Of a stretch of 64,000 bases of DNA, positions 55,033-64,000 are shown piece after piece. A model generated the notes under the pieces. That model saw only the letters and a list, made by a program, of their open reading frames with translations, had not been told where the DNA came from and made no database searches. Position 1 is the stretch's first letter, and every line of letters starts with the position of its first letter. A program made the position numbers and the translations under genes. The stretch is from Xylanibacillus composti. GTDB lineage: Bacteria > Bacillota > Bacilli > Paenibacillales > K13. Location of the stretch: assembly GCF_018403685.1 (NCBI RefSeq), contig NZ_BOVK01000011.1:1-64000 (forward strand), read 5' to 3'.

Positions 55033-56448
55033 TTAAAGGGTATGCACCGCTTCCTTAAAAATGCGTCCACGCTCTTCATACGAGGGGAACATGTCCCAGC
55101 TCGCGCACGCCGGAGAAAGCAGCACGATATCTCCCTCTGAAGCCATACGATAAGCTTCCGCTACAGCCTGCTGCAGCGCTCCGGGAGCATCTTCCTTACC
55201 AGTATCGACGATTTTGATCTGGCGCAGTCCCGCTTTTTCCGCCACGCGCTTGATTTTATATCTTGTCTCGCCTAAGGCTACCACACCTTTGACCTTGCCG
55301 GCAAAGTAGGGCAGCAGCTCCATATAATCAGACCCCCTGTCCAGCCCCCCGGCAATCAGGACGACCGGCCGATCGAAAGCATCCAAGCCCTTGCCGGTGG
55401 CTGTCGGGTTGGTAGCCTTGGAATCATTGATGAATAGGATTTTATCCTTCTCCGCAACGACTTCGGTTCGATGCTCTACCCCGCGAAAATCCGACAGCCC
55501 TTCCGCGATGGTTGCCACGTCCACACCTGCGGCCAAACATACGGCCGTTGCCGCCAGCGCATTCTCCACATTGTGCGATCCCGGAATTCCCAGTGCGCTG
55601 ACAGGCACTATTCGCTCCACAGCGCCTGAAGGATGGCGATGCACAATCACTGGACCGTCTTCCTCATCCTTCTGCACATAAACGCCTTGCTCCAAGGATT
55701 GCCGGCTGGAGAAAAGGAGCTTCCGGGCGCGGGTCTTGCCCGCCAGCAAACGGCAGAACGAATCGTCTGCATTCAGTACCGCGCAGTCGGTCTCTTCCAT
55801 ATTGACGATCAGCTTTGCCTTCGAGCCGCCATAATCCTCCATCGTGCCATGATAGTCCAGATGTGTCTCGTACAGATTCAGCACACAGGCAATGCGCGGC
55901 CGGAAGGCCGAGGTGCCCTTCAACTGAAAACTGCTCAGCTCCACGACAAGCCAACCGGCCTTCTTCGCCTCATCGCTGATTACGGCCTCGCATAGAGGCG
56001 TGCCGATATTGCCGGCAACCACAGGCGACAGCCCCGCCTTGCGGAGCACATGTCCGATCCAGGATGTCGTCGTGGTCTTGCCATTCGAGCCGGTAATGCC
56101 GATAATGGGCACCTCGCTCAGCTCATAGGCGACTTCCACTTCAGTCACAACAGGCACACCCAGCGTCATAGCCTGCCTGACAGGCTCCGCATGGTAAGGA
56201 ATGCCCGGATTTTTAATGAGCAGCGCAGTGCTCGCCTTCACCAGGTTATCAGGATGCCCCCCGCAGATGACGCGGATGCCGAGCGCTTCCAGCGAGGCTG
56301 CTTCCGGGCTTTCCTCACGCGGCTTGCGGTCATTGACCACAACTTGAGCGCCCGCCTCGTGGAACAGCTTGGCAACAGCCTGTCCACTTCTCGCCAGACC
56401 GAGGATAATCACTTCCTTTCCCCGGTATTTGCTTGGATGTACGGTCAT
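55033..56448 (-). CDS. murD: UDP-N-acetylmuramoylalanine-D-glutamate ligase
   Basis: MurD adds D-Glu to UDP-MurNAc-L-Ala. The 471-residue Mur ligase has the P-loop GITGSNGKTTTT (117-128), the N-terminal VIILGLARSGQAVAKL nucleotide-like domain, and ARKLLFSSRQ / NDSKATNPTATGKGLDAF motifs of the C-terminal part, in which the Lys of NDSKATN is typical of MurD. It follows mraY by 3 bases. Confidence 0.96.
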   Translation of the reverse strand: MTVHPSKYRGKEVIILGLARSGQAVAKLFHEAGAQVVVNDRKPREESPEAASLEALGIRVICGGHPDNLVKASTALLIKNPGIPYHAEPVRQAMTLGVPVVTEVEVAYELSEVPIIGITGSNGKTTTTSWIGHVLRKAGLSPVVAGNIGTPLCEAVISDEAKKAGWLVVELSSFQLKGTSAFRPRIACVLNLYETHLDYHGTMEDYGGSKAKLIVNMEETDCAVLNADDSFCRLLAGKTRARKLLFSSRQSLEQGVYVQKDEEDGPVIVHRHPSGAVERIVPVSALGIPGSHNVENALAATAVCLAAGVDVATIAEGLSDFRGVEHRTEVVAEKDKILFINDSKATNPTATGKGLDAFDRPVVLIAGGLDRGSDYMELLPYFAGKVKGVVALGETRYKIKRVAEKAGLRQIKIVDTGKEDAPGALQQAVAEAYRMASEGDIVLLSPACASWDMFPSYEERGRIFKEAVHTL

Positions 56449-56451
56449 ATC

Positions 56452-57417
56452 TTACAACCCCTCATGAAGAAATAGTCCTAAGCCGGCGAAGATCAAACCG
56501 ACAATCCACAGCGTCAGGACGACGCGCCATTCCGTCCAGCCGCTTAATTCGAAATGATGGTGAATCGGACTCATTTTGAAAATGCGCTTGCCTCTCGTTT
56601 TGAAAGAAATCACCTGCAGGATGACAGACAGCATTTCGAGCACGAACACGCCGCCTATAACAATCAGCAAGATTTCTGTCTTCGTCAGTATCGCGACAGC
56701 AGCCAGCCCGCCGCCAATGCCCAGCGAGCCCGTATCGCCCATAAACACCTTGGCGGGATGCGCGTTAAATACCAGAAATCCCAACACGGCCCCAATCATC
56801 GCCGCACTGAAAAATCCGGCCTCATGCTCCGTGCCCACAAGCGCAATAACGGCGAAAGCGCCAAATGCGATCGCGCTCGTACCTGCCAACAGGCCGTCGA
56901 GACCGTCTGTGATGTTGACTGCATTCGTCGTAGCCAGAAACATCAGGATGACGAGCACATAATAGAACCACGATAGCGGGATAGATACATTCGTTCCGGG
57001 AATCGGCAAATCGGTCGAGTGGCCCATCTGATACAGCAGCACACATATGATAACCGATACGAGCAGCTGACCGAACAGCTTCTGTCTGGCGGTCAGTCCC
57101 AGGTTCCGCTTGAACACAATTTTTATATAATCATCCAAAAAACCAACGAGCCCGAACCCAAGCACGGCAATCATCAATACGTAAAATTTCAGGGAATAGT
57201 CGTCGGCAAACCGCAAGAAAGCCAGCGAAAGCGCCAGCAAAATAATCGTTCCGCCCATAGTGGGCGTACCTTTCTTCTTCTGATGTCCCTGCGGGCCATC
57301 TTCGCGGATATGCTGACCGAATTTCAGACGGCGCAAGAGCGGGATAAACAACGGTCCCAGAATGACCGCCAGCAAAAACGAAACGCCCATCGTAATCAAT
57401 ACCGCTGTCAATTCCAT
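56452..57417 (-). CDS. mraY: phospho-MurNAc-pentapeptide transferase
   Basis: MraY moves phospho-MurNAc-pentapeptide to undecaprenyl phosphate to form lipid I. The 321-residue protein has ten membrane segments and the family motifs KKKGTPTMGG, the Asp pair GFLDDYIKI (95-99), NAVNITDGLDGLLAG, FMGDTGSLGIGGGLA and the His cluster MSPIHHHFEL. It lies 12 bases after murF. Confidence 0.97.
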   Translation of the reverse strand: MELTAVLITMGVSFLLAVILGPLFIPLLRRLKFGQHIREDGPQGHQKKKGTPTMGGTIILLALSLAFLRFADDYSLKFYVLMIAVLGFGLVGFLDDYIKIVFKRNLGLTARQKLFGQLLVSVIICVLLYQMGHSTDLPIPGTNVSIPLSWFYYVLVILMFLATTNAVNITDGLDGLLAGTSAIAFGAFAVIALVGTEHEAGFFSAAMIGAVLGFLVFNAHPAKVFMGDTGSLGIGGGLAAVAILTKTEILLIVIGGVFVLEMLSVILQVISFKTRGKRIFKMSPIHHHFELSGWTEWRVVLTLWIVGLIFAGLGLFLHEGL

Positions 57418-57429
57418 GCCGTCACCTCC

Positions 57430-58830
57430 TTACTGCAGCGCATCCGCAACTACTTCCAGCTTCATCCCCCTGGAGCCTTTAATCAAAATGATGTCGTCTG
57501 GGCGGACGAGCTGCTTAAGCGCCGCGATGAGCTTCTCTTTGTCCCGGAATGCTTGCACGTGCTGCGGGTTGTAATGGCTCAGAGCGCCTGCCGCGATATG
57601 CTCGCCAAGCTCTCCGTATGTGTACACATAATCAATATGGACCGGATCCAGCGCCTCGCCGATATCGCGATGAAAGTCCGCTTGCTCCGGGCCCAGCTCC
57701 AGCATATCGCCCAATACCGCGATTTTCCGTTTATATCCGCGCAGTTCAGCCAGCAGCGTCAATGCGGCTTTCATAGACGCAGGGCTGGCATTATACGCGT
57801 CATTCAGCAGTGTGTAGCCTCCGGCAGACCGAGTCATTTCGATCCGCATGCCGGACAGCTTGGCTTGCGCCAATCCGCTGCGCACATCCTTCGTGCTGAC
57901 CCCCATGTACTTGGCTACTGCGACCGCCGCCAGCGCATTGACCACATTGTGTCGTCCGAGAAGCGGAATCGTAAAGGAGGTGGAGTGAATCGTGTTCATG
58001 GAGAAGTGTGTGGCGGTGCCGTCTGTCATCATCCCCTCCGGATACAGATCGTTGCTGCTCTGCTCGCCGAAGCGCAGCAGCTTCCATTGATCCCCCGACA
58101 CATCCGGCGGAGGCGACTGCAGCAATTGCTCAAACTCTCGTATCAAGAGCGGATCATCCCCGTTATATAGAAACAAGCCGTCAGCGGCAAGGCCGTATAC
58201 GATCTCAAGCTTCGCTCTTGCAATCTCTTCTCTGGAGCCCAGCTGCTCCAGATGTGCTTCCCCCACATTGGTAATGACGGCCACCTCCGGCTTCGCCAGC
58301 CGGCTGAGCAATGCGATTTCTCCACGACCGCGCATGCCCATTTCGAGCACAGCCATTTCCGTCGTCTCCGGCATGGAGAGCAAGGTCAGCGGCAACCCAA
58401 TGTGGCTGTTATAATTCCCCTCTGTCTTGTGCACTTTGTACGTGGTTGCCAATACTGAGGCAACCAGATCCTTCGTCGTGGTCTTGCCATTGCTTCCTGT
58501 CACCGCCACTACTCTCGCGGCAGTCTGATCGCGGTAAGAGGAAGCAAGCTGCTGCATGGCCAGCAGCGCATCATCCACAAGCACAACCGGCCCGGCGGGA
58601 GGCGTGCCGTGGTCGCGCTGCCAGAGTGCAGCCGCAGCCCCGTGCTGCAATGCGCTCTCTGCGAATTGATGACCATCCGCGTTCGCGCCGACAAGCGGGA
58701 TGAACAGATTCCCCTTCTCAATCGAGCGCGAATCAATCGATACTCCGGCAATCCGTACCGCTTGGTCTTCATCGGCAGCCGAGGCGCCAGCGATCATCGA
58801 GGCAATTTCCTTAAGCGTCCTTTGAATCAA
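57430..58830 (-). CDS. murF: UDP-MurNAc-tripeptide D-alanyl-D-alanine ligase
   Basis: MurF adds D-Ala-D-Ala. The 466-residue Mur ligase has the P-loop VTGSNGKTTTKD (about 111-121) and EMGMRGRGEIALLSRLAKPE, with NVVNALAAVAVAKYMG and LNDAYNASPASMKAAL typical of MurF. Its start overlaps the murE stop by 4 bases. In Bacillus subtilis murF is outside this cluster; its presence here fits Paenibacillus-type order. Confidence 0.96.
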   Translation of the reverse strand: MIQRTLKEIASMIAGASAADEDQAVRIAGVSIDSRSIEKGNLFIPLVGANADGHQFAESALQHGAAAALWQRDHGTPPAGPVVLVDDALLAMQQLASSYRDQTAARVVAVTGSNGKTTTKDLVASVLATTYKVHKTEGNYNSHIGLPLTLLSMPETTEMAVLEMGMRGRGEIALLSRLAKPEVAVITNVGEAHLEQLGSREEIARAKLEIVYGLAADGLFLYNGDDPLLIREFEQLLQSPPPDVSGDQWKLLRFGEQSSNDLYPEGMMTDGTATHFSMNTIHSTSFTIPLLGRHNVVNALAAVAVAKYMGVSTKDVRSGLAQAKLSGMRIEMTRSAGGYTLLNDAYNASPASMKAALTLLAELRGYKRKIAVLGDMLELGPEQADFHRDIGEALDPVHIDYVYTYGELGEHIAAGALSHYNPQHVQAFRDKEKLIAALKQLVRPDDIILIKGSRGMKLEVVADALQ

Positions 58831-60308
58831 TGTCCCAAACTCCTTATGGCATTCTTGGCAACCAGCCGATCATCGAAATCGTAACGGGTTACCCCGATTT
58901 CCTGATACGTCTCATGGCCCTTTCCCGCAATCAATACTACATCTTTGGGGCTTGCCAGAGCAACTGCTTTTTGAATGGCCGCCTTGCGGTCAGCCAGCAG
59001 CTCGTACCGATCCGGTTCCAGCCCTGCTTCCCGTACGCCCGGCTCGATGTCCCGCAGGATAGCCTCTGGATCCTCTGTCCGCGGATTGTCGGATGTAACA
59101 ATGACATAATCGCTGTAGTTCCCGGCAATCTTCCCCATTATCGGGCGCTTGCTCCGATCCCGGTCGCCTCCGCAGCCGAACAATGTAATCACCTTGCCCT
59201 CGGCAAACTCGCGGATGGTTGCGAGAACATTTTCCAGACTGTCCGGCGTATGCGCGTAATCGACAATAACCAGAAACGGCTGCCCTTCGTACACGGCCTC
59301 GAAGCGGCCGGACACGCCCGTCATTTCCTCGAGGCTCGATTGGATACGGGAAAGCGGCACCCCCTCCGCCAATGCGGCTGCAGATGCCGCCAGTACATTA
59401 TAGACGCTGAACTTGCCGATGAGCTTGAGCTTCAGGTCCAGCTCGCCAGCAAACGTTCGCATGCGAAAGGAGGTGCCCTGCGCGGTGATGCGAATGTCGC
59501 TCGCCCATACATCAGCGGGATTGTCTATCCCGTAAGTAATGACCTGTGCCGAGGTATGCCGCCTATACGTGTCAGAAGCCGGATCATCCGCATTCAGCAC
59601 CGCAAACTGGGGGAACGCCGGATCGAACGTATTGCCCATTCTTGAGAACAGCAGTCCTTTTGCAGCCTTATAGTTCGCCATCGTCAGATGGTAATCCAGA
59701 TGGTCCTGCGACAAATTCGTGAAAATGGCTGTACGGAATCGGCACCCCCGAACCCGGCCTTGCTCCAGCGCATGACTCGACACTTCCATCACACAGTAAT
59801 CTGTGCCGACATTGCGCATCTCGCGAAAATGCCTTTGCAGCTCTAGCGCTTCCTGTGTCGTATTCTTCACTTCGTATTCCTGGTCGCCGATCTTCATAGC
59901 GATCGTACCCATGAGCCCTGTTCGGAAATGATGATCCCGCAAAATTTTCTCCAATATATAAGTCGTGGTGGTTTTTCCGTTTGTGCCCGTGATCCCAATG
60001 ACTTTCATTTCCAGGCTCGGATTCCGATAGAAAGCGGTGGCGATCAGTGCCATAGCAAATCGGCTGTCTGGCACGTACAGAACCGGAAGCGACGTTTGCA
60101 GCGGCTTTTCTGCAACGATGGCGCTGGCACCCTGCTGCTCCGCCTGGGCGGCGTAAGCATGCCCGTCTGTTCGGTGACCGGTAATGCATATGAACAAGTC
60201 TCCCGGCCGAACCTTCCGCGAATCTGTTTCCACGCCTGTAAATTCCGTATCCGGATTGCCCGCGATACGGGACAGCAGCAACAGCTCTGTCAATTGCTTC
60301 AATTGCAT
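58827..60308 (-). CDS. murE: UDP-MurNAc-L-Ala-D-Glu:meso-diaminopimelate ligase
   Basis: MurE adds the third residue of the stem peptide. The 493-residue protein has the P-loop GITGTNGKTTTT (105-115) and the DNPR motif (407-410) in TSDNPRTEDPEAI, which marks meso-DAP rather than Lys specificity. The catalytic His-carrying EVSSHALEQGR segment is intact. The ATG at 60308 has GGGAGG upstream; an in-frame extension to 60461 would overlap spoVD and looks unlike MurE. It matches the acetylated DAP genes at 28-32 kb. Confidence 0.96.
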   Translation of the reverse strand: MQLKQLTELLLLSRIAGNPDTEFTGVETDSRKVRPGDLFICITGHRTDGHAYAAQAEQQGASAIVAEKPLQTSLPVLYVPDSRFAMALIATAFYRNPSLEMKVIGITGTNGKTTTTYILEKILRDHHFRTGLMGTIAMKIGDQEYEVKNTTQEALELQRHFREMRNVGTDYCVMEVSSHALEQGRVRGCRFRTAIFTNLSQDHLDYHLTMANYKAAKGLLFSRMGNTFDPAFPQFAVLNADDPASDTYRRHTSAQVITYGIDNPADVWASDIRITAQGTSFRMRTFAGELDLKLKLIGKFSVYNVLAASAAALAEGVPLSRIQSSLEEMTGVSGRFEAVYEGQPFLVIVDYAHTPDSLENVLATIREFAEGKVITLFGCGGDRDRSKRPIMGKIAGNYSDYVIVTSDNPRTEDPEAILRDIEPGVREAGLEPDRYELLADRKAAIQKAVALASPKDVVLIAGKGHETYQEIGVTRYDFDDRLVAKNAIRSLGH

Positions 60309-60372
60309 GCCGATTCCTCCCGCCTGGATACACATGCATCCAGTATTGACATTTCCCGATTTATTCAGACTT

Positions 60373-62301
60373 CTATTCCTTAGCCTCTCCGGATAAGTAT
60401 ACTCTGACTGTCGATCCCCTTTCAATCCTTGTTCCGGCCTTGGGCGCCTGACTGACGACAACCTCTCCGCTGCCGGAAGGCGCCAGGTTCAAATTCGACT
60501 GTAGCGTGTGGTAAATATCGGATTTGGACAATCCGACCAAATTCGGCACCTCTACCAGCGGAGTATCGAGGTATTGGTACTCCTTCTCGATCTGATCCTT
60601 GCGCGGCTTAACCTCCATGTACCGCAAGGTGTCCTCCAGCATATTGCGTACCAGAGGCGCCGCGATTAAACCGCCGAACTGCAGGCCTTTGGGATTGTCT
60701 ACCGCCGCATAGATGACCACCTGAGGATCGTCCGCCGGCGCAAATCCGATGAATGAAACGATATGCTCGCTCTTGGAATATCGGCCATTGACCACCTTCT
60801 GCGCCGTTCCCGTCTTGCCGCCGACTCGATAGCCGTCAATATAGGCATTGCGGCCAGTTCCTTTGGCCACTACGGACTCAAGCGCACGCCTGACCTCCTT
60901 CGAGGTTTCCTCGGAGATGACATTGCGCACCAGTTTCGGTTCGATGGTCTCCACAGCCTCTCCGGTAACCGGATCTAGCCAGGCCTTCGCTACATAAGGC
61001 TGATACAGCTTGCCTCCATTAATGGCTGCGGATACGGCAGCTACCTGCTGAATCGGCGTGACCGAGACCCCTTGACCGAATGAAGTGGTGGCCAGTTCAA
61101 CCGGACCAACCTGCGAGAGCTTGAACAAAATCCCGTTTTCTTCCCCCATTAGATCGATGCCTGTCTTCTGGCCAAAACCGAAGTTGCGGATATATTCGAA
61201 CAGCGATTCCTTGCCCAGCCTTTGCCCCAGAATGACAAAGCCGGGGTTGCATGAATTTTGCACACCTTCCAGGAAGGTTTGACTTCCATGCCCCCCTCCC
61301 TTCCAGCAATGCAAATGCGCGCCGGCCACTTCAATTTCACCGGAATCATGGAACGTATCCCGGTCCAAATCGACCTTACCTTCCTCTAGCGCCGCTGCCA
61401 GCGTTATGATCTTGAACGTTGAGCCGGGCTCGTAGGTCATCCAGATCGGCAAGTTCCGATTATATATTTCAGCAGGGTACTCCCGGAAATTTGCGGGATC
61501 ATAGTCAGGTCGGGAGGCCATGGCCAAAATTTCTCCTGTATTCGGGTCCATCGCGATGGCCAGCACTTGATTGGCCTGATGCTTCACCATGGCCTGATCG
61601 AGCTCCCGCTCGACGATTGCCTGAATGTTCTTATCCAGGGTAAGCTGCAAGTTCATGCCGTCCCGCGGCTGGGTATAGCGCTCCGTGCTTCCCGGCATCT
61701 CTCTCCCCTTCGCATCTGCAAGAAAGGATACGCTGCCGTTCACGCCTTGCAAGTATGCATCATAGCTCAATTCTATGCCGGTCAGCCCCTGATTGTCTAT
61801 GCCGGTGAAGCCCAGAATATGAGAGGCCAGATTGCCGAATGGATAATGGCGTTTATTATCCTCGCCGACAACGATCCCCGGCAAGTTCAGCTCCTTGATC
61901 TGCGCTGCCTTTTCAACAGAAATTTTACGGCCTGCAGGCTGAATGCGAACGATCAGCTCTCTTTTTGTAATCAGCTCGGCCAGCTTTTCCTGGGGCATGC
62001 CCAGCACCTTCCCCAGCTCTCTGGCCGTTTCCTCCGGATTTTGCACCTGGGCCGGCACTGCCATTACCGTGGGAGAGCTGATGTTATGCGCCAGACGGAC
62101 CCCGTTGCGGTCCAGGATTTCACCCCGCTTCGCTGTGAACGGGATGTTGCGCCGCCAAGATTCCTCCGCACGGTTCGCCAGTTCCGTTCCCATTACGAGC
62201 TGCACATATGCCAGGCGGATCATCAACGCTGCGAACAACAGCAAGCCGCCTAGCAGCACTAACAACAACCGCCGCCTGACTGTAACATTAGATACCTTCA
62301 T
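60373..62301 (-). CDS. spoVD: class B penicillin-binding protein SpoVD
   Basis: The 642-residue transpeptidase has one N-terminal membrane segment (about 11-33), the dimerisation domain with RGEILDRNG, and a transpeptidase domain with STFK (Ser294), SCN and KTGTAQ motifs. A single C-terminal PASTA domain (VEVPNLVGLSKSDIYHTLQS, APKAGTRIERGSTVRVYLSG) is the SpoVD hallmark. It probably acts with SpoVE in spore cortex synthesis; a sigma-E promoter would be expected but I could not fix one in the 89 bases upstream. Confidence 0.92.
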   Translation of the reverse strand: MKVSNVTVRRRLLLVLLGGLLLFAALMIRLAYVQLVMGTELANRAEESWRRNIPFTAKRGEILDRNGVRLAHNISSPTVMAVPAQVQNPEETARELGKVLGMPQEKLAELITKRELIVRIQPAGRKISVEKAAQIKELNLPGIVVGEDNKRHYPFGNLASHILGFTGIDNQGLTGIELSYDAYLQGVNGSVSFLADAKGREMPGSTERYTQPRDGMNLQLTLDKNIQAIVERELDQAMVKHQANQVLAIAMDPNTGEILAMASRPDYDPANFREYPAEIYNRNLPIWMTYEPGSTFKIITLAAALEEGKVDLDRDTFHDSGEIEVAGAHLHCWKGGGHGSQTFLEGVQNSCNPGFVILGQRLGKESLFEYIRNFGFGQKTGIDLMGEENGILFKLSQVGPVELATTSFGQGVSVTPIQQVAAVSAAINGGKLYQPYVAKAWLDPVTGEAVETIEPKLVRNVISEETSKEVRRALESVVAKGTGRNAYIDGYRVGGKTGTAQKVVNGRYSKSEHIVSFIGFAPADDPQVVIYAAVDNPKGLQFGGLIAAPLVRNMLEDTLRYMEVKPRKDQIEKEYQYLDTPLVEVPNLVGLSKSDIYHTLQSNLNLAPSGSGEVVVSQAPKAGTRIERGSTVRVYLSGEAKE

Positions 62302-62390
62302 TTCCGCCCCTCCTGATCCGCATGATTGACTGCTGCTGGTTCGTCGTATTCATATCATGCTTATTCGGAGCGGCGGATGCTTAGAACAAG

Positions 62391-64000
62391 CTAAGCGCCC
62401 GGAACCGTCTCTATATCAGGCAGCTCGCCCCAGTCTTCATGAGTCGGGCTGTCTGTCGCTTCTTCCGGCATTTCCCCCTCAGGCGATTCCTCGATTTGCT
62501 CCTCCCCTGCCGGCGTGTAATCGTAGGGTTCGCCCGGTGGCCTGAGAACAATGTGTACCGATCGATTGCCGGTTACGGATTGGTGGACCACAAATCCTTG
62601 GCCATCTACCGTCGTTTCGTATTCCAGCAGTGCAGTGACTTGCAAAGCATCGCGTAGCGATTTGCCGGTCAGGTCAGGCAGATGTGTGTCTTTCGGTTCC
62701 GATGACAAGAGCAGCACGGTATCTCCCGGCACTGCTGTACCACCTGCTTCGGGGAATTGCCGCAGCACGGTATCTCCCGTTCCGATCCATTCCATATCCA
62801 TTGCCCTGCGCAGCAGCTCATTCTCGGCTGCCAGCCGGGTAAAGCCTTCCAATTGAGGCACCGTCGTATCCGGCATGGCCAGCACCAGCCTTTCTGCCGG
62901 CTCCTTTGCAGCCACTCCCAAGTATCGCAAGCTCTTGGACATGATTTCCTTGAAGAGCGGCGCCACCACGTCACCGCCTTCACGGTAATCGCCAAGCCTC
63001 GGCTCATCCACGATAACGATCAGTGCAATCCGGGGATCTTCCACAGGACCAAATCCGACGAAAGACACGACATATTCATTGTTCTGTGAATATCTGCCGT
63101 TAACGACCTTCTGCGCTGTACCCGTCTTGCCCGCAATGCGGTAGCCCTCTATATAAGCCTTGCGTCCTGTGCCTACCTCTTGGTCAGAAATGACTCCCTC
63201 CAAGTATTCGCTCACTTGCTCGGCAGTTTCCGGGCTGACCACTTGTCGTACAACCTTCGGCGTCGTGCGCGACACCACCTTGCCTGTCCCTTGCTCCAAC
63301 ACTTCCTTCACAAGAATGGGCTCCATCAGCTTTCCGCCATTGGCAATGGCGGAAATGGCTGCTACCTGCTGAATCGCCGTTACCGATACACGTCCTTGGC
63401 CGAATGTTGCGGTAGCCACTTCAGACGGGATATTGCCGCGGAAGTTGATTCTGCCAGACTGCTCGCCAGGCAAGTCAATGCCCGTCTTCTCGCCAAAGCC
63501 AAAGTCCAGAATGTATTGATTCAGCTTCTCGTAACCGAGCTGCTCATAGCCAAGCTTGACGAAGGCAACGTTACTTGATCGCTTCAAGCCTTCCAAATAC
63601 GTAATCTCGCTCCAACCGCTATAGTTGTGATCGTGAATGGTAGCTCCCGGCACGCGAATCGACCCCGACTGGTATGTGGCATTCGGATTGAAAATCCCTT
63701 CCTCGACAGCTGCCGAAAGGGTGACAATCTTGAACGTCGATCCCGGTTCATAAATGCCGGATATAGCTGAGTTGAAAAAGTCCTGCTGACTCTCATAATC
63801 CCAATATGTATTCGGATTGAAGGTAGGCATATTGGCCATGCCGAGCACTTCCATCGTCTGCGGATCTACCGCAACTGCCGTAATCGCCTTCGGCCGATAC
63901 TTCTCCCATGTTTCCTGCATAGCCTGCTCGATGTACACCTGTATGTTCTCGTCAATCGTCAGACGCAGCGACTTGCCGTCAACTGCCGGTTCATAGATGG
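62391..64000 (-). CDS. pbpB: penicillin-binding protein 2B / FtsI (5' part outside window)
   Basis: The frame is open to the right edge, so the N-terminus is missing. The visible part has the linker SLRLTIDENIQVYIEQAM, then the transpeptidase domain with YEPGSTFKIVTL, RSSNVAFVKLG and KTGTAQKVVNG. Two PASTA-like domains follow (TTVPQLEGFTRLAAENELL and THLPDLTGKSLRDALQVTAL). An acidic tail closes it (EEQIEESPEGEMPEEATD). This is the essential septal transpeptidase that pairs with FtsW. SpoVD next to it is a paralogue. Confidence 0.93.
   Translation of the reverse strand, partial: IYEPAVDGKSLRLTIDENIQVYIEQAMQETWEKYRPKAITAVAVDPQTMEVLGMANMPTFNPNTYWDYESQQDFFNSAISGIYEPGSTFKIVTLSAAVEEGIFNPNATYQSGSIRVPGATIHDHNYSGWSEITYLEGLKRSSNVAFVKLGYEQLGYEKLNQYILDFGFGEKTGIDLPGEQSGRINFRGNIPSEVATATFGQGRVSVTAIQQVAAISAIANGGKLMEPILVKEVLEQGTGKVVSRTTPKVVRQVVSPETAEQVSEYLEGVISDQEVGTGRKAYIEGYRIAGKTGTAQKVVNGRYSQNNEYVVSFVGFGPVEDPRIALIVIVDEPRLGDYREGGDVVAPLFKEIMSKSLRYLGVAAKEPAERLVLAMPDTTVPQLEGFTRLAAENELLRRAMDMEWIGTGDTVLRQFPEAGGTAVPGDTVLLLSSEPKDTHLPDLTGKSLRDALQVTALLEYETTVDGQGFVVHQSVTGNRSVHIVLRPPGEPYDYTPAGEEQIEESPEGEMPEEATDSPTHEDWGELPDIETVPGA

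Overview
The window looks like a chromosomal segment of a spore-forming, meso-diaminopimelate-walled Firmicute, most likely a member of the Paenibacillaceae. Evidence: spoIIGA-sigE-sigG directly beside ftsAZ, a SpoVD/PbpB pair at the head of a full murE-murF-mraY-murD-spoVE-murG-murB-murA-divIB cluster, a PyrR-attenuated pyr operon, a T-box in front of ileS, YlmC/YteA-type sporulation proteins and moderately GC-rich DNA. Almost everything from 34 kb onwards is on the minus strand, so transcription runs from the right edge (pbpB) leftwards.

Left part (1-11.8 kb) is accessory. It holds a possible mobile-element end, a small XRE regulator, a GH51 arabinofuranosidase with a DUF6171 protein, and a hexuronate locus (GntR/FCD regulator, uxuA, uxuB, then a decayed gene). 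There follow a small Cys-containing protein, an alpha/beta hydrolase, an SLH-domain secreted protein, a DinB-like protein, two CAT-anticodon tRNA genes, a 54-codon small gene and a PgpA-like protein. The arabinofuranosidase block is bracketed by two copies of a palindromic intergenic element; a diverged third copy lies at 42.8 kb.

11.9-19.1 kb is one overlapping operon for an unusual export-type system. It has two MacB/LolD-type ATPases (one carrying an AbrB-like C-terminal domain), a 966-residue FtsX-type permease, a lipoprotein MacA-like adaptor and, last, a solute-binding-protein lipoprotein.

19.3-28.3 kb is the pyr operon (pyrR-pyrB-pyrC-carA-carB-pyrF-pyrE) with a sigma-A promoter and PyrR-type attenuator; pyrP and pyrK/pyrD are absent. 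28.4-31.8 kb carries the acetylated DAP branch (patA, the M20 deacetylase, dapH), matching the DAP-type DNPR motif of MurE at 59 kb. Next come rluD, lspA, a YteA-family DksA-like protein, DUF5665, and ileS with its T-box.

38.2-64 kb is the division, wall and sporulation block: divIVA, ylmH, ylmG, sepF, ylmE, pgeF, ylmC, sigG, sigE, spoIIGA, ftsZ, ftsA, divIB, murA, murB, murG, spoVE, murD, mraY, murF, murE, spoVD and the 3' part of pbpB. A Spo0A-type promoter (three 0A-like boxes, 21-bp spacer) precedes spoIIGA, and sigma-A plus sigma-H type promoters precede ftsA. Two tandem arrays of 45-47 bp hairpin-forming units sit at gene junctions in this block (between pgeF and ylmC, and between murB and murG) and are the most novel non-coding feature seen. 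All calls are from reading the sequence; no database search was run.
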